Shown piece after piece: positions 1 to 8,813 of a stretch of DNA of 46,825 nucleotides. A model generated the notes under the pieces. The model saw only the letters and a list, made by a program, of their open reading frames with translations, did not search any database and was not told the origin of the DNA. Numbering within the stretch: position 1 is the first letter of the stretch; every line of letters begins with the position of its first letter. Origin of the DNA: Eubacteriales bacterium (GTDB lineage Bacteria; Bacillota; Clostridia; Christensenellales; Aristaeellaceae); contig JAQUWD010000028.1 of NCBI GenBank assembly GCA_028693055.1, forward strand, positions 1-46,825. Reading direction: 5' to 3'. Position numbers and translations under genes: made by a program.

Positions 1-1045
1 GCAGACCGGTTGGGGGTAAAATACCGATGACCACGCCGATATTAATGAAGGCCTGAACGGAAATCATGGCGGTAATTCCCCCCGCCAGCAAGCAACCAAA
101 ACGGTCCGGACAGGTAACGGCTATTCGCATACCCGCAAAGGTAAAGGCTCCAAAAAGCAAAATGACCACTGTGCAGCCAAACAGGCCAAAATCCTCTCCA
201 ACAATGGCGAAGATAAAATCGCTTTCGGGATAAGGCAAATAGGAGAACTTCTGCCGGCCTTGGCCCAGTCCACGGCCAAACAAGCCGCCGGAGCCGATAG
301 CGATCAACGACTGCGCCAGCTGGTATCCCTCGTCGCTCATTTGCGCGAAGGGATTCCGAAAGCTTAGCAGGCGTTCTCGGCGGTACGGCTCAATCCACGC
401 ATAAATCATGCCGACAATTGCACCCGCTATCCCCATCAAGCTCAAATGCTTCCATTTTGCGCCTGCCAGCAGCATCATCACAACCGCTACAATCATAATG
501 CTTCCAGCCGTGGATAGATTGGGCTGCTGTAAAATGAGCATAAACATCATAGCGGGTACGATCAGCAAGGGCACAATTCCCGTCCATAGCCGCTCAACCT
601 GCTTGAAACGAAAGCTTAATGTGGAGGCTAAATAGAATACCGAGGCCAGCTTGGCCACCTCCGAAGGCTGAAAGCTCATCCCCGCAATGCTCAGCCAGCG
701 CCTAGAACCGTTTAAGTAAACGCCAATGCCCGGGATCAGCACTAAAACAAGAAGAACAAAGCTGCCCGCCAACGCCAATATGGTGATTCTTGGGGTTTGC
801 CAAAAGGAATAGGGAATTCGGCTGGTCACCAGCATGAGCAATGTACCCAGCCCGATCCCAATCAGCTGCTTTTTTACCTCCAGCAACGCGTCGCCATGAT
901 CCAGCGCCTTGTAATACGTCGCGCTAAAAAGGGCCAGCAGCCCGCCCATTAGGAGAAGCACAACGATCAGCAGCAACGTTTTATCCGTTGGCGCACGACG
1001 CGTCCGTTGGCGGCTCCCTCGCAAAACCGGTTGATGCTCTACCAC
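1..1045 (-). CDS. ftsW: FtsW/SpoVE-type SEDS peptidoglycan polymerase (C-terminus cut by window edge)
   Basis: Membrane glycosyltransferase of the SEDS family that polymerises lipid II at the septum together with a transpeptidase. About 348 codons are visible, running off the left edge, so only a short C-terminal part is missing. I translated it from the reverse strand: it opens VVEHQPVLRG, has repeated hydrophobic segments, and contains family motifs such as GSRRWLSI, FQPSEVAKL, LQQPNLST, and GSGGLFGRGLGQG with ESDFIFA. The start is GTG at 1045, preceded by a GGGAGGGG ribosome site. It is the last visible gene of the dcw operon, 79 bases after murD. In sporulating relatives the same position is held by spoVE, and the two cannot be separated from sequence alone. 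Confidence 0.93.
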   Translation of the reverse strand, partial: MVEHQPVLRGSRQRTRRAPTDKTLLLIVVLLLMGGLLALFSATYYKALDHGDALLEVKKQLIGIGLGTLLMLVTSRIPYSFWQTPRITILALAGSFVLLVLVLIPGIGVYLNGSRRWLSIAGMSFQPSEVAKLASVFYLASTLSFRFKQVERLWTGIVPLLIVPAMMFMLILQQPNLSTAGSIMIVAVVMMLLAGAKWKHLSLMGIAGAIVGMIYAWIEPYRRERLLSFRNPFAQMSDEGYQLAQSLIAIGSGGLFGRGLGQGRQKFSYLPYPESDFIFAIVGEDFGLFGCTVVILLFGAFTFAGMRIAVTCPDRFGCLLAGGITAMISVQAFINIGVVIGILPPTGL

Positions 1046-1124
1046 AAAAAAGCCCCTCCCTCGTTTTCTCAAGATGCCTGTCTTTCGTATGCATCTCTTC
1101 CATCGATGGGAAGGGCAAATGCTG

Positions 1125-2486
1125 TTAGCTTAGCTTATTAACCATTTCCTTGAACACCGCGCCCCGCTGCTCATAATCGCTGAACATATCGAAGCTGGCA
1201 CATGCCGGGGATAGGAGTACATTGCCGCCGGAGATCGCCAGCTTTCGAGAAGTATCAATGGCCTCCTCCATGCTATAAGCTCGCACATAATCGGTATAGC
1301 CCGCTTCCTGCAGCTGCTCCCGTATCTGCTTCGCTGTTTGTCCCATGACGATCACATGGCTGATCATATCCGATGCGACGATTTCCTGACATAACGGCAT
1401 AAAGTCCGTATGCTTATCGTAACCGCCGAGAATGAGCACCGTTGGCGCGCGCATGCTTTGCACCGCCTTGATCGTGCTGTCCACATTGGTTCCCTTACTG
1501 TCGTTGATATAGGTTACGCCCTCAAAGGTTCTCACCTTTTCAATACGGTGCTCTACCCCTGTAAAGGAGCGCAGCGTATGACGAATGATCGGCGCAGGCA
1601 CATCCAGCGCGCATGCCATAGCCGTTGCGGCCAAAGCGTTTTCCAAATTATGCGGGCCGGGAATGAGAATCTGGTCGGCGTCGCAAATCTGCCGTTCTTC
1701 GCCCTTCCAACGCCAAACAATTTTCCCGTTGGACACGGAGGCGCCATTTTCAATCGGCTGCGTCCGACTGAAAAAAGCCACCTGACTTTTGAGCTTGTCT
1801 GCCATGGCAAACAAAATGGGGTCATCCCGATTGAGCACGGCAACATCCTGATTGGTTTGGTTTTCAAAAATACGCTGCTTCAGCTTTATATACTGTGCCA
1901 TGGTTCCGTGGCGATTGAGATGATCCTCTGTTATATTCAACAGCGCAGCCACATGGGGGTGAAAGGTCTTGACGCTTTCCAGCTGGAAGCTGGAAACCTC
2001 AATAACCGATACATCCTCTCTTTTGCTAACCATCGATACCGCTGAAAGCGGGTAGCCTATGTTTCCCGCCACATGAGTAATACGCCCCGCGTTTTCAAAA
2101 ATACGCCCTAAAAGGGTCGTGGTGGTGGTTTTACCATTAGTTCCCGAGATCGCCAGCACTTCGCCCTGCAACAGCGTATAGGCCAGCTCCAGCTCACCTA
2201 CAACCGGCATGCCCAATTCTTTAGCCGTTTTGACCACCGGCGCGTCAATGGGAACGCCGGGGCTGATCACCAAGATATCCGCCTCGTCCAAGAGCTTTAC
2301 CGAATCCTCTCCCAGACGGAATTCACAGCTGGTGTTGCGCAGACAGTCCAGCTGGTTTCCAAAGGCCTCGTCTTTTTTCATGTCGGATAAAATCGGAATA
2401 GCGCCATGATGCATCAATAGCTCTGCGGCTGCGATGCCGCTTCGCGCCATTCCCACCACAAGCACACGCTTTGATTCCAGTTTCAA
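1125..2486 (-). CDS. murD: UDP-N-acetylmuramoylalanine--D-glutamate ligase MurD
   Basis: Cytoplasmic ATP-dependent ligase that adds D-glutamate to UDP-MurNAc-L-alanine, the second peptide step of peptidoglycan precursor synthesis. The 453-residue length is normal for MurD. The N-terminal Rossmann-like segment (RVLVVGMARSGIAAAELL) binds the UDP substrate, the Mur-ligase P-loop reads SGTNGKTTTT, and NITEDHLNRHG and NDSKGTNVDST are conserved Mur motifs. The start is a TTG codon at 2486, chosen because a GGAGGTGGAG ribosome site lies just upstream. It sits between mraY and ftsW, as in the Bacillus subtilis cluster. Confidence 0.96.
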   Translation of the reverse strand: MKLESKRVLVVGMARSGIAAAELLMHHGAIPILSDMKKDEAFGNQLDCLRNTSCEFRLGEDSVKLLDEADILVISPGVPIDAPVVKTAKELGMPVVGELELAYTLLQGEVLAISGTNGKTTTTTLLGRIFENAGRITHVAGNIGYPLSAVSMVSKREDVSVIEVSSFQLESVKTFHPHVAALLNITEDHLNRHGTMAQYIKLKQRIFENQTNQDVAVLNRDDPILFAMADKLKSQVAFFSRTQPIENGASVSNGKIVWRWKGEERQICDADQILIPGPHNLENALAATAMACALDVPAPIIRHTLRSFTGVEHRIEKVRTFEGVTYINDSKGTNVDSTIKAVQSMRAPTVLILGGYDKHTDFMPLCQEIVASDMISHVIVMGQTAKQIREQLQEAGYTDYVRAYSMEEAIDTSRKLAISGGNVLLSPACASFDMFSDYEQRGAVFKEMVNKLS

Positions 2487-2520
2487 GTTTCTCCACCTCC
2501 AAAGGTTGCCGTCGGCACTT

Positions 2521-3540
2521 TTAGCCCACCAAGGGCAAAGACAGAAGAGCGATCAAGCACAAAGCGCCCTCCACGATCGCATACATGGCAACGATCTGCT
2601 GCTCGCTCATGCCGCTCAGTTCAAAATGGTGGTGTATGGGCGACATCTTAAAAATTCGTTTGCCATGGGTAACCTTAAAATAAATCCGCTGAATGATTAC
2701 GCTCATAGAGGAGGCAAACATGGTAAAGCAAATCAGCAGCATAAACAGCGGCATACGCAGCAGCATCGCCATCCCTACCATAGCTCCGCCGATGAACATG
2801 CTTCCCGTGTCCCCCATAAACACCAAAGCGGGATAATGATTAAAACGCAGAAAGCCCATACAGCTGCCTGCCAGCGCCATCGCAAAAATCGCGAGGTTTT
2901 GGTCATTGGCAGCCATATCTGCGCTGATCACCGACGCGCCGGCCATGGTCACAAAAACGGCGATCAGTCCCCATGTAACGCTTCCGATGACCGTAACGCT
3001 ACTTAAAAGCCCGTCCAAGCCATCCTGCAAATTTGCGCTGTTGATCATAAAAATCATCACGCAGCTCATGAGAGGAACATAAAATACGCCAAGGTCCCAT
3101 TCAACGTTGAAAAAAGGAACGATAATGCGGCTGCCCACCATGGGGTGTAAATAGCAATACAGCGAAAAGCCCACCGCCACCAATACCTGCCCGATAATCT
3201 TCTGCCACCAAACGAGCCCAAGATTGCGTTTCTTCACAACCTTGATATAATCGTCCACAAAGCCGATCAGCATGCTCAGCAACGACACAGCAATCAGCGC
3301 TAGTATAAAATCGCCGCTACCCAACCACGTACCATGCACTAGTAACGCAACGATACAGGATACCGCCGCGAACATCAACCCGCCCATGGTTGGCGTACCC
3401 TGCTTGGTCTTATGGCTTTGAGGGCCAAGCTCGTATTCCGTTTGCCCGAATTTGAGCTTGCGCAGCACAGGCACTACCCGAGGCCCAATCAACAGCATGG
3501 CAATCATCGATAATATCAGAGCCAGAATTAGCCTTAGCAC
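2521..3540 (-). CDS. mraY: Phospho-N-acetylmuramoyl-pentapeptide transferase MraY
   Basis: Polytopic membrane enzyme that transfers phospho-MurNAc-pentapeptide to undecaprenyl phosphate, making lipid I. The 339-residue protein has about ten hydrophobic segments and the family motifs: FVDDYIKVVKKRN with the Asp pair, NSANLQDGLDGL, MGDTGSM, and the histidine-rich SPIHHHFELSG near the C-terminus. Translation starts at GTG 3540 behind AAGGAG. The start lies 19 bases after the murE stop. murF does not lie between them, the same arrangement as in B. subtilis, where murF is elsewhere. Confidence 0.97.
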   Translation of the reverse strand: MLRLILALILSMIAMLLIGPRVVPVLRKLKFGQTEYELGPQSHKTKQGTPTMGGLMFAAVSCIVALLVHGTWLGSGDFILALIAVSLLSMLIGFVDDYIKVVKKRNLGLVWWQKIIGQVLVAVGFSLYCYLHPMVGSRIIVPFFNVEWDLGVFYVPLMSCVMIFMINSANLQDGLDGLLSSVTVIGSVTWGLIAVFVTMAGASVISADMAANDQNLAIFAMALAGSCMGFLRFNHYPALVFMGDTGSMFIGGAMVGMAMLLRMPLFMLLICFTMFASSMSVIIQRIYFKVTHGKRIFKMSPIHHHFELSGMSEQQIVAMYAIVEGALCLIALLSLPLVG

Positions 3541-3559
3541 GTTTGTTCACTCCTTGGTG

Positions 3560-5023
3560 TTATTCCCCTTGCTCCATTTGTGCAAGCAGCTCCCGAACCA
3601 CGACCTTCTCGTCAAAGGGACGTTTAACGCCCATGATATCCTGATAGGTCTCGTGGCCCTTACCCGCTAGAATGATCACATCGCCCTCCTGCCCCATTGC
3701 TAAGGCGTATCGAATGGCTTCGCGACGATTCTCAATCACTACGTATTGACCCTTCGTCTTTTTCATGCCTTCCTCAATGGAGGACAGAATAACATTGGGA
3801 TCCTCGGTGCGGGGATTGTCGCTGGTAAGGATTGAAAAATCCGCCAGTCTGCCGCCGATTTCTCCCATCATGGGCCGTTTGCCATGGTCTCGATCCCCTC
3901 CGCAGCCAAAAAGCACGATCAAGCGATTTTTGGTAAAGGTGCGGACAGTTGTAAGGATGTTTTCCAGCGCATCCGGCGAATGAGAATAATCCAGAATCAC
4001 CTTGTAGGGCGTTTTCGTTTCCAGCATTTCAACCCGGCCGGGAACGCTCTTCACCGCCTCCAGCCCGCTCTTAATGGCATTTTTGTCAACCCCCATAATC
4101 ATAGCGATGGAGGCTGCAGCCAATGCATTGTAAACGTTGAACATCCCCGTCAGACGCATATTGATGGACATTTCCTCCACGCCTCTTAGCATGATGGAGA
4201 AGGAAACGCCTTCCTCCGAGATTTCAATGTCCCGTGCAAAAACATCTGCCTCGGCGCTGATGCCGTAGGTCAGATAAGGGATGGGAATCTCGTCGATGAT
4301 TCTTTCCGAGGTTTCATCGTCCGCGTTCAGGGCGGCGTTGAGCACCGCTCCGTGCATAAAGAAGCTTTTCTTAGTATTGAAATAGTTTTCCATGGTGCCG
4401 AAATAGTCCAAGTGATCCTGCGAAAGGTTCGTATAGCAGGCCGCCTCGAAGGTAATACCATCCAAGCGATGCATCGCGATGGCGTGGGCGCTAACCTCCA
4501 TGCTGACAGCCGTAACGCCCTCGTCCCTCATCTGCCGCAGGCAGCGGTGAAGATCAATCGGATCCGGCGTAGTCAGATTGCTATGAAGATGCTTCTCGCC
4601 GATCATGTTGCCCGTGGTTCCGATCAGCCCGGTTTTCATACCGGCTTTTTCCAGAATGGATTTTAGTAAAAAGCTGGTGGTGGTTTTTCCCTTGGTTCCG
4701 CTTAACCCAAACATACGGATTTCTCTATCGGGATGCCCGTAAAAAGCCGCCGCCAAATAAGCCATTGCCGAGCGCGCGTTTTCTACGCACACCTGCGCAA
4801 CAGGCAGCTCCAGCATACGTTCCACAACAAGGGCCGTACAACCGTTTTCTACAGCCTGCCGAGCATAGTCATGGGCGTCAAAGCGTGCTCCGCTGATGCA
4901 AAAGAATAAACCGTTTTTCGTGCTTTCGCGGCTGTCCGCAATCAGCGCTTCCACATCTGTAGTCAGATCGCCACAGGTGTTTACTATCCCCGGCACGTCT
5001 GCCAATAGATCCTTGAGTTGCAT
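3560..5023 (-). CDS. murE: UDP-MurNAc-tripeptide synthetase MurE (meso-DAP type)
   Basis: Cytoplasmic ligase adding the third amino acid of the stem peptide. The P-loop is SGTKGKTTT near residues 108-116. Lys219 in FNTKKSFF is in the region of the carbamylated lysine. DNPR at residues 403-406 is the signature known to read meso-diaminopimelate rather than lysine, which predicts DAP-type peptidoglycan. Length is 487 residues, normal. The ATG at 5023 is preceded by GGGGGAG. It lies 16 bases after spoVD, so the two are almost certainly co-transcribed. Confidence 0.97.
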   Translation of the reverse strand: MQLKDLLADVPGIVNTCGDLTTDVEALIADSRESTKNGLFFCISGARFDAHDYARQAVENGCTALVVERMLELPVAQVCVENARSAMAYLAAAFYGHPDREIRMFGLSGTKGKTTTSFLLKSILEKAGMKTGLIGTTGNMIGEKHLHSNLTTPDPIDLHRCLRQMRDEGVTAVSMEVSAHAIAMHRLDGITFEAACYTNLSQDHLDYFGTMENYFNTKKSFFMHGAVLNAALNADDETSERIIDEIPIPYLTYGISAEADVFARDIEISEEGVSFSIMLRGVEEMSINMRLTGMFNVYNALAAASIAMIMGVDKNAIKSGLEAVKSVPGRVEMLETKTPYKVILDYSHSPDALENILTTVRTFTKNRLIVLFGCGGDRDHGKRPMMGEIGGRLADFSILTSDNPRTEDPNVILSSIEEGMKKTKGQYVVIENRREAIRYALAMGQEGDVIILAGKGHETYQDIMGVKRPFDEKVVVRELLAQMEQGE

Positions 5024-5039
5024 TGGTACTCCCCCATCC

Positions 5040-7163
5040 TTATGGATTCGGTAAAGCGAAGGTTACTTTCACAACAGTATCCAGCGCGGCGAAGGATTCA
5101 GCCGCCGGGTCTTGAGAAACGGCGAACCCGCTTCCCTCGATCTCCATGTCCAAACCTCGGCGACGCAATAGCGACGCTGCCGACGCTATAGATTGCCCCA
5201 AAACATCCGGTACGCATACCAAAGATTCCGGCCCCTGCAGCTCCTCCGTGTAGGTGTACAGCATCACCTGTCCCCCGCTATGGAGCGTTGCACCGACGCT
5301 GGGCATTTGAGCGGTTACCGTATCCGAAGCGCCGTCGTCCAGCACGCGCAAGCCCAGCTGCGCCATCTGCTGCCGCGCCTGCCACAATGGCAAGCCGGTC
5401 ACATCGGGAATGATTACGGGCTGGCTATCGTCCTCCTGCTCCGGTTGACAGCCTAAATAAGGTAACACATCCGCAAGGATTTGTCTAGCAAAGGGTGCAG
5501 CTGTGGTTCCGCCATAATCAACCGGGGTATCCGCCTCGTCAACAATGACCAGTAGGGCAATCTTGGGGTCGTTCGCCGGGGCAAAGCCCAGAAAGGAGCC
5601 GATATGGACGTCCCGCACGATACGGCCGTCCTTGTATACCTGTGCGGTTCCCGTCTTCCCCCCGATTCGATAACCGGCGATTCTCGCGTTCTTTGCCCCG
5701 CCGATGCTCACCACTTTTTCCAGCAGCTCTCGCATCGTAAGGGAGGTCTGTTCGGAAATGGGCGTGGATACTACCTTGGGCGTGTTGCGGTACAGCACGG
5801 CGCCATCCGGAGTAACAGCCTCCTTCAACAGATAGGGCTGCATAAGCCTGCCTCCGTTTACCACGGCGCAGGCAGCCGTCAAAAGCTGAATGGGCGTTAC
5901 CGCGATGCTCTGCCCGAAACCGATTCTGGCCAAATCCACATTCTTGACAGAACCGGCAGGTATTAGTATACCACTTCCCTCCCCCTGCAAGTCAATATTG
6001 GTTTTCGATCCAAGGCCAAAGGCCTTTAAATAGGAGTAGAGCCTTTCCGTGCCCATGCGCAGCGCCAGCTCAACGAAAACAGGGTTGCAGCTATTTTGCA
6101 GCGCTTGCGTCATGGTTTCCGCACCATGGGGATTCCCCCAGCAGCGGATGGTATCGCCGTCCACCTTGATCTTAGCCGAGCAGTAAAAGGAGTCGTCCGG
6201 GTTGGTAACGCCGCTATCCAAGGCGGCTGCTGCGGTAAGGATTTTGAAGGTGGAGCCGGGCTCGTAAGCGTCGGAAATCAGCTTAATCCGCATCATCGCC
6301 TGTAAAGCATCCGACTGCTCCCGAGGGGGATCGTTTGGGTCATAATCCGGCTTTGAGCACATAGCCAAAATTCCGCCGGTATACACATCCATGGCGATCG
6401 CGTGCACAGCCTGGGCCTTATTGACCTCGTAGCACTCCCGCATCGCCTTTTCGCAAACCTCCTGAATGGTCGCGTCAATGGTCAGCTTAATGCTGTTCCC
6501 GTTTTGAGGCTCAATATACAGGTTCTGGCTATCATAAATCGGCTTAGCATTCGCGTCCACACTGCGCAGGCTTTTCCCCGGCGTACCCCGAAGCAGCGTT
6601 TCATACTGCTGTTCCAAGCCGGACTGCCCTACGCTGTCCACATTGGTAAGCCCAAGGGTCTGCACCAGAAAAACGCCCCGCTGATAAACCCGGCGTACAT
6701 CCTCGTCAAAGAGCAATGCGTTCGCAGCCGAGCGACTGCCTTCGTCCGCAGCGTCCTGTAAGCCTCGCAGCACGTCCGCTTTTTCTCTGCTGACCTGACG
6801 CTTAAGAATGACGGAGGATTTGCTCTTATCCTGTAGCTTCTGGGCAACCCGTTCCTCCGCTAATCCCAGAATGGGACAAATGGTGCTGGTGAACGTATCC
6901 ATGTCCTCAATCTTTCGGGGATCCGCGCTGACAATATAGGCCGTGGCGCTTAATACAAGGGTTTGGCCGTTTCGATCCAAAATATTGCCGCGCCTTGCAT
7001 AAACAGTGCCTTCTCTCGTCCATTGTCGTATGCCCCGCTGGGTGAGGGAAGCCGCCTGTGAGGTTGTCAGATACGCGATTCTGGCTACCAGCACCGTAAA
7101 AAGAAAGATTAGGATCACCAGTAGCAGAAAAACCCGTTTTCTGATATGTAGCTCCGTCGGCAT
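5040..7163 (-). CDS. spoVD: SpoVD/FtsI-type class B penicillin-binding protein with two PASTA domains
   Basis: Bitopic transpeptidase that cross-links peptidoglycan at the septum or spore cortex, normally partnered with FtsW or SpoVE. A basic N-terminus is followed by one membrane segment (about residues 11-30), the dimerisation domain, and a transpeptidase domain with S304-T-F-K307, S358-C-N360 and K503-T-G-T. Two PASTA domains follow (about residues 585-645 and 650-705). The 707-residue length and PASTA tail resemble SpoVD. It is the only such protein in this cluster, so it may serve vegetative division as well. A 120-base gap separates it from the ftsL-like gene. That gap contains CATACAT about 40 bases before the start, reminiscent of a sigma-E -10 box, but I see no convincing matching -35. 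Confidence 0.93.
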   Translation of the reverse strand: MPTELHIRKRVFLLLVILIFLFTVLVARIAYLTTSQAASLTQRGIRQWTREGTVYARRGNILDRNGQTLVLSATAYIVSADPRKIEDMDTFTSTICPILGLAEERVAQKLQDKSKSSVILKRQVSREKADVLRGLQDAADEGSRSAANALLFDEDVRRVYQRGVFLVQTLGLTNVDSVGQSGLEQQYETLLRGTPGKSLRSVDANAKPIYDSQNLYIEPQNGNSIKLTIDATIQEVCEKAMRECYEVNKAQAVHAIAMDVYTGGILAMCSKPDYDPNDPPREQSDALQAMMRIKLISDAYEPGSTFKILTAAAALDSGVTNPDDSFYCSAKIKVDGDTIRCWGNPHGAETMTQALQNSCNPVFVELALRMGTERLYSYLKAFGLGSKTNIDLQGEGSGILIPAGSVKNVDLARIGFGQSIAVTPIQLLTAACAVVNGGRLMQPYLLKEAVTPDGAVLYRNTPKVVSTPISEQTSLTMRELLEKVVSIGGAKNARIAGYRIGGKTGTAQVYKDGRIVRDVHIGSFLGFAPANDPKIALLVIVDEADTPVDYGGTTAAPFARQILADVLPYLGCQPEQEDDSQPVIIPDVTGLPLWQARQQMAQLGLRVLDDGASDTVTAQMPSVGATLHSGGQVMLYTYTEELQGPESLVCVPDVLGQSIASAASLLRRRGLDMEIEGSGFAVSQDPAAESFAALDTVVKVTFALPNP

Positions 7164-7283
7164 ACGATTTCCCCCATTTTACGTGATAATGGGATGTATG
7201 CGACGGAGCCTACACTCATGACTGATTCGACATAATGAAGTCAAATGGGCGAAAACTTGTCATTGCCTGCCGATTAACAATCG

Positions 7284-7952
7284 TTAATGCGCGCCATTAG
7301 CCGTTACCGGGACGTTGGTGCTTTCAGCCGTAGCCGTCTCCTGAATGACTGTAACCGGCGCTTCACCAGTTTCTGCCGATTGCGCATTAGCCGTTACCGT
7401 CTGGCGGTTTTCCATAGGACGGGTGTTTACCGCTACCAAATGAATGGCATCCGCCGCCTCGGCTGGAATCATATTTAAGTTTTGGGAGGCTGCATAGCAA
7501 ATGGTGGTACTATCGGACGCATCGGCAATTTGCTCCTCCAGCGAGGCGTTTTGGCTGCGGTAATTGTTGATAGAGCGTTCCATGATATTGATCGCCTTTT
7601 GCCTATCCGCGATCATGCTTTGCTGAAGCAGCAGACAAAGACCACAGAAAAACAGAACGAAAGCAAGCACCAGTACCATCATCCGTTTGGATATACGCAC
7701 GCCGCCTTTTTTGCTTTCTCTGAGGATGGACTCCATCATTTTCTCTTCTTCTCGGTCCAACCGCTCCTGCTCTAGCAGCATGCTCTGGGTACGGCAGCGG
7801 CGATGGCGATCCGCCTGAAGCCGACCTGTGCGCATATCCACATCGCTTGCAGGCAGGTACACGTTGCTCATCACCTGAAATCGGCTTGTCGGTACATATT
7901 TATTTCCGTTTTGGGATAAAAAGCTATCATAGGTTTGCATATACTGTTCCAT
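7284..7952 (-). CDS. ftsL: FtsL-like cell division protein with long cytoplasmic N-terminus
   Basis: Position between mraZ and spoVD and the layout (one membrane segment at about residues 91-110 followed by a coiled-coil-like stretch INIMERSINNYRSQNASLEE) point to FtsL, the bitopic scaffold of the divisome. Sequence identity to FtsL is weak by nature. The protein is about 222 residues, roughly twice the usual length, because of a charged 90-residue cytoplasmic N-terminus and a Thr/Val/Ala-rich extracytoplasmic tail. I start it at the ATG at 7952, eight bases after AAAGGAG. A GTG two codons earlier sits too close to that site. A small GCGCC/GGCGC hairpin (7971-7986) fills the space to mraZ, where rsmH would normally lie. 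Confidence 0.75.
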   Translation of the reverse strand: MEQYMQTYDSFLSQNGNKYVPTSRFQVMSNVYLPASDVDMRTGRLQADRHRRCRTQSMLLEQERLDREEEKMMESILRESKKGGVRISKRMMVLVLAFVLFFCGLCLLLQQSMIADRQKAINIMERSINNYRSQNASLEEQIADASDSTTICYAASQNLNMIPAEAADAIHLVAVNTRPMENRQTVTANAQSAETGEAPVTVIQETATAESTNVPVTANGAH

Positions 7953-7994
7953 AGGCACGGCTCCTTTCTATGCGCCTTACATGGCGCGATAACC

Positions 7995-8504
7995 TTACTT
8001 TTCATCGCCCATATTACCGATTTCATCCAGAATTTCGGTACGATGCTCGCGGAAGTATTCATCCTCTGCTTTGGCAACAGCGCTGTCTATCACGCGGATA
8101 TGATCCAGCGCGCCGCTTATTTCCACGTCCTTCGTGTCTCCCAGCACCTGCTGACGTAGCTTCACCGGCAATAGCATCCTGCCCTGACCATCCATCTCCA
8201 TGCCGCGATAGGTCATTTTAGAGAGGTGATCCAAATACTGCTGAACAACCTGTTTACGTTGGTTCAGTCGGTATATCTCCTCCAGCAGCTGATCAAATAC
8301 ATCGTCTGGGTAAAGAGCGATTCCCTTATCATCTCTGGTAATGCTGACGGTAAAAACGTCACCCAGCGCGTTTCGATAGGCATTGGGGATGATAATGCGT
8401 CCTTTTGCGTCAAGGCTATGGTCGTAGCTACCAAAAAAAGTAAATTTCTTAAACACAAGGCCGGACTCTGGGCGCTGCCGTACTTCATCACGATTATCGC
8501 CCAT
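7995..8504 (-). CDS. mraZ: Transcriptional regulator MraZ
   Basis: DNA-binding AbrB-fold protein that represses its own dcw operon. Both family motifs are present: D32-A-K-G-R36 (SLDAKGRIIIP) and D105-G-Q-G-R109 (MDGQGRMLLP), one in each half of the duplicated fold. At 169 residues it is longer than the usual 140-150. About 18 extra residues precede the conserved VFKKFTFFGSYDHSLD. The early ATG at 8504 is supported by AGGACGGAG just upstream. It is the first gene of the operon, directly below a candidate self-operator. Confidence 0.96.
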   Translation of the reverse strand: MGDNRDEVRQRPESGLVFKKFTFFGSYDHSLDAKGRIIIPNAYRNALGDVFTVSITRDDKGIALYPDDVFDQLLEEIYRLNQRKQVVQQYLDHLSKMTYRGMEMDGQGRMLLPVKLRQQVLGDTKDVEISGALDHIRVIDSAVAKAEDEYFREHRTEILDEIGNMGDEK

Positions 8505-8519
8505 CGTTTCTCCGTCCTC

Positions 8520-8584
8520 TCACTTGTCTTTTATAACCACTTGCCACCACTTTTAGGGAATTCATGACTATTTTGCACCACTTT
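8520..8584 (-). promoter_or_regulatory. Candidate MraZ operator: four AAGTG-type repeats
   Basis: Read on the minus strand, AAAGTGG occurs at 8578-8584 and 8547-8553, CAAGTGG at 8537-8543 and CAAGTGA at 8520-8526. The two middle copies are exactly ten bases apart, one helical turn. The first lies in the promoter spacer and the others in the leader, where binding would block transcription. MraZ of Mollicutes is known to bind repeated AAAGTG-like boxes ahead of its own operon. Autoregulation here is inferred from that match and from position. Confidence 0.75.
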
Positions 8585-8598
8585 TTAAAAGCTGTCAA
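8570..8598 (-). promoter_or_regulatory. Promoter of the dcw operon
   Basis: A consensus -35 TTGACA (8593-8598) and a -10 CAAAAT (8570-8575) are separated by 17 bases. The predicted start of transcription, near 8563, precedes mraZ by about 60 bases. Farther upstream an AT-rich inverted repeat (TAAGAAC, 4-base loop, GTTCTTA, 8661-8678) has no T-run and no assigned role. Confidence 0.7.
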
Positions 8599-8693
8599 TT
8601 ACTGAAAGCCTTTGACAATAACGCTTTTCAGCTTTTTTCGACAAGCGAAGCCAGCTACTTTAAGAACAAAAGTTCTTAGCATTAAAAATCATC

Positions 8694-8736
8694 AAAAAAA
8701 AATCTCTCGATCCAGTTTATTTCAACGGATTGAGAG
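8694..8736 (-). terminator. Intrinsic terminator after the metallophosphoesterase gene
   Basis: On the minus strand, CTCTC-A-ATCC pairs with GGAT-C-GAGAG around a short AT-rich loop (8704-8736) and is followed by ATTTTTTTTT. It ends the transcript of the 8814-9512 gene and insulates it from the mraZ promoter about 95 bases farther along. Between this hairpin and the stop codon at 8814 I see only AT-rich sequence. Confidence 0.8.
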
Positions 8737-8813
8737 CATGAGAACATACGTTTTGATATGTTTTATTTCATAATCATTACACAAAAGTGTCTAAAATTTA
8801 ATTTTGTTAAGGG

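Noticed and set aside
2434..3006. A 190-residue open frame on the plus strand
   Set aside because: It lies wholly opposite mraY, whose motifs are certain; the predicted peptide is His/Arg-rich with no family signal, so it is a shadow.
3541..3559. Missing murF between murE and mraY as an anomaly
   Set aside because: B. subtilis also lacks murF at this place in the cluster, so the arrangement is ordinary.
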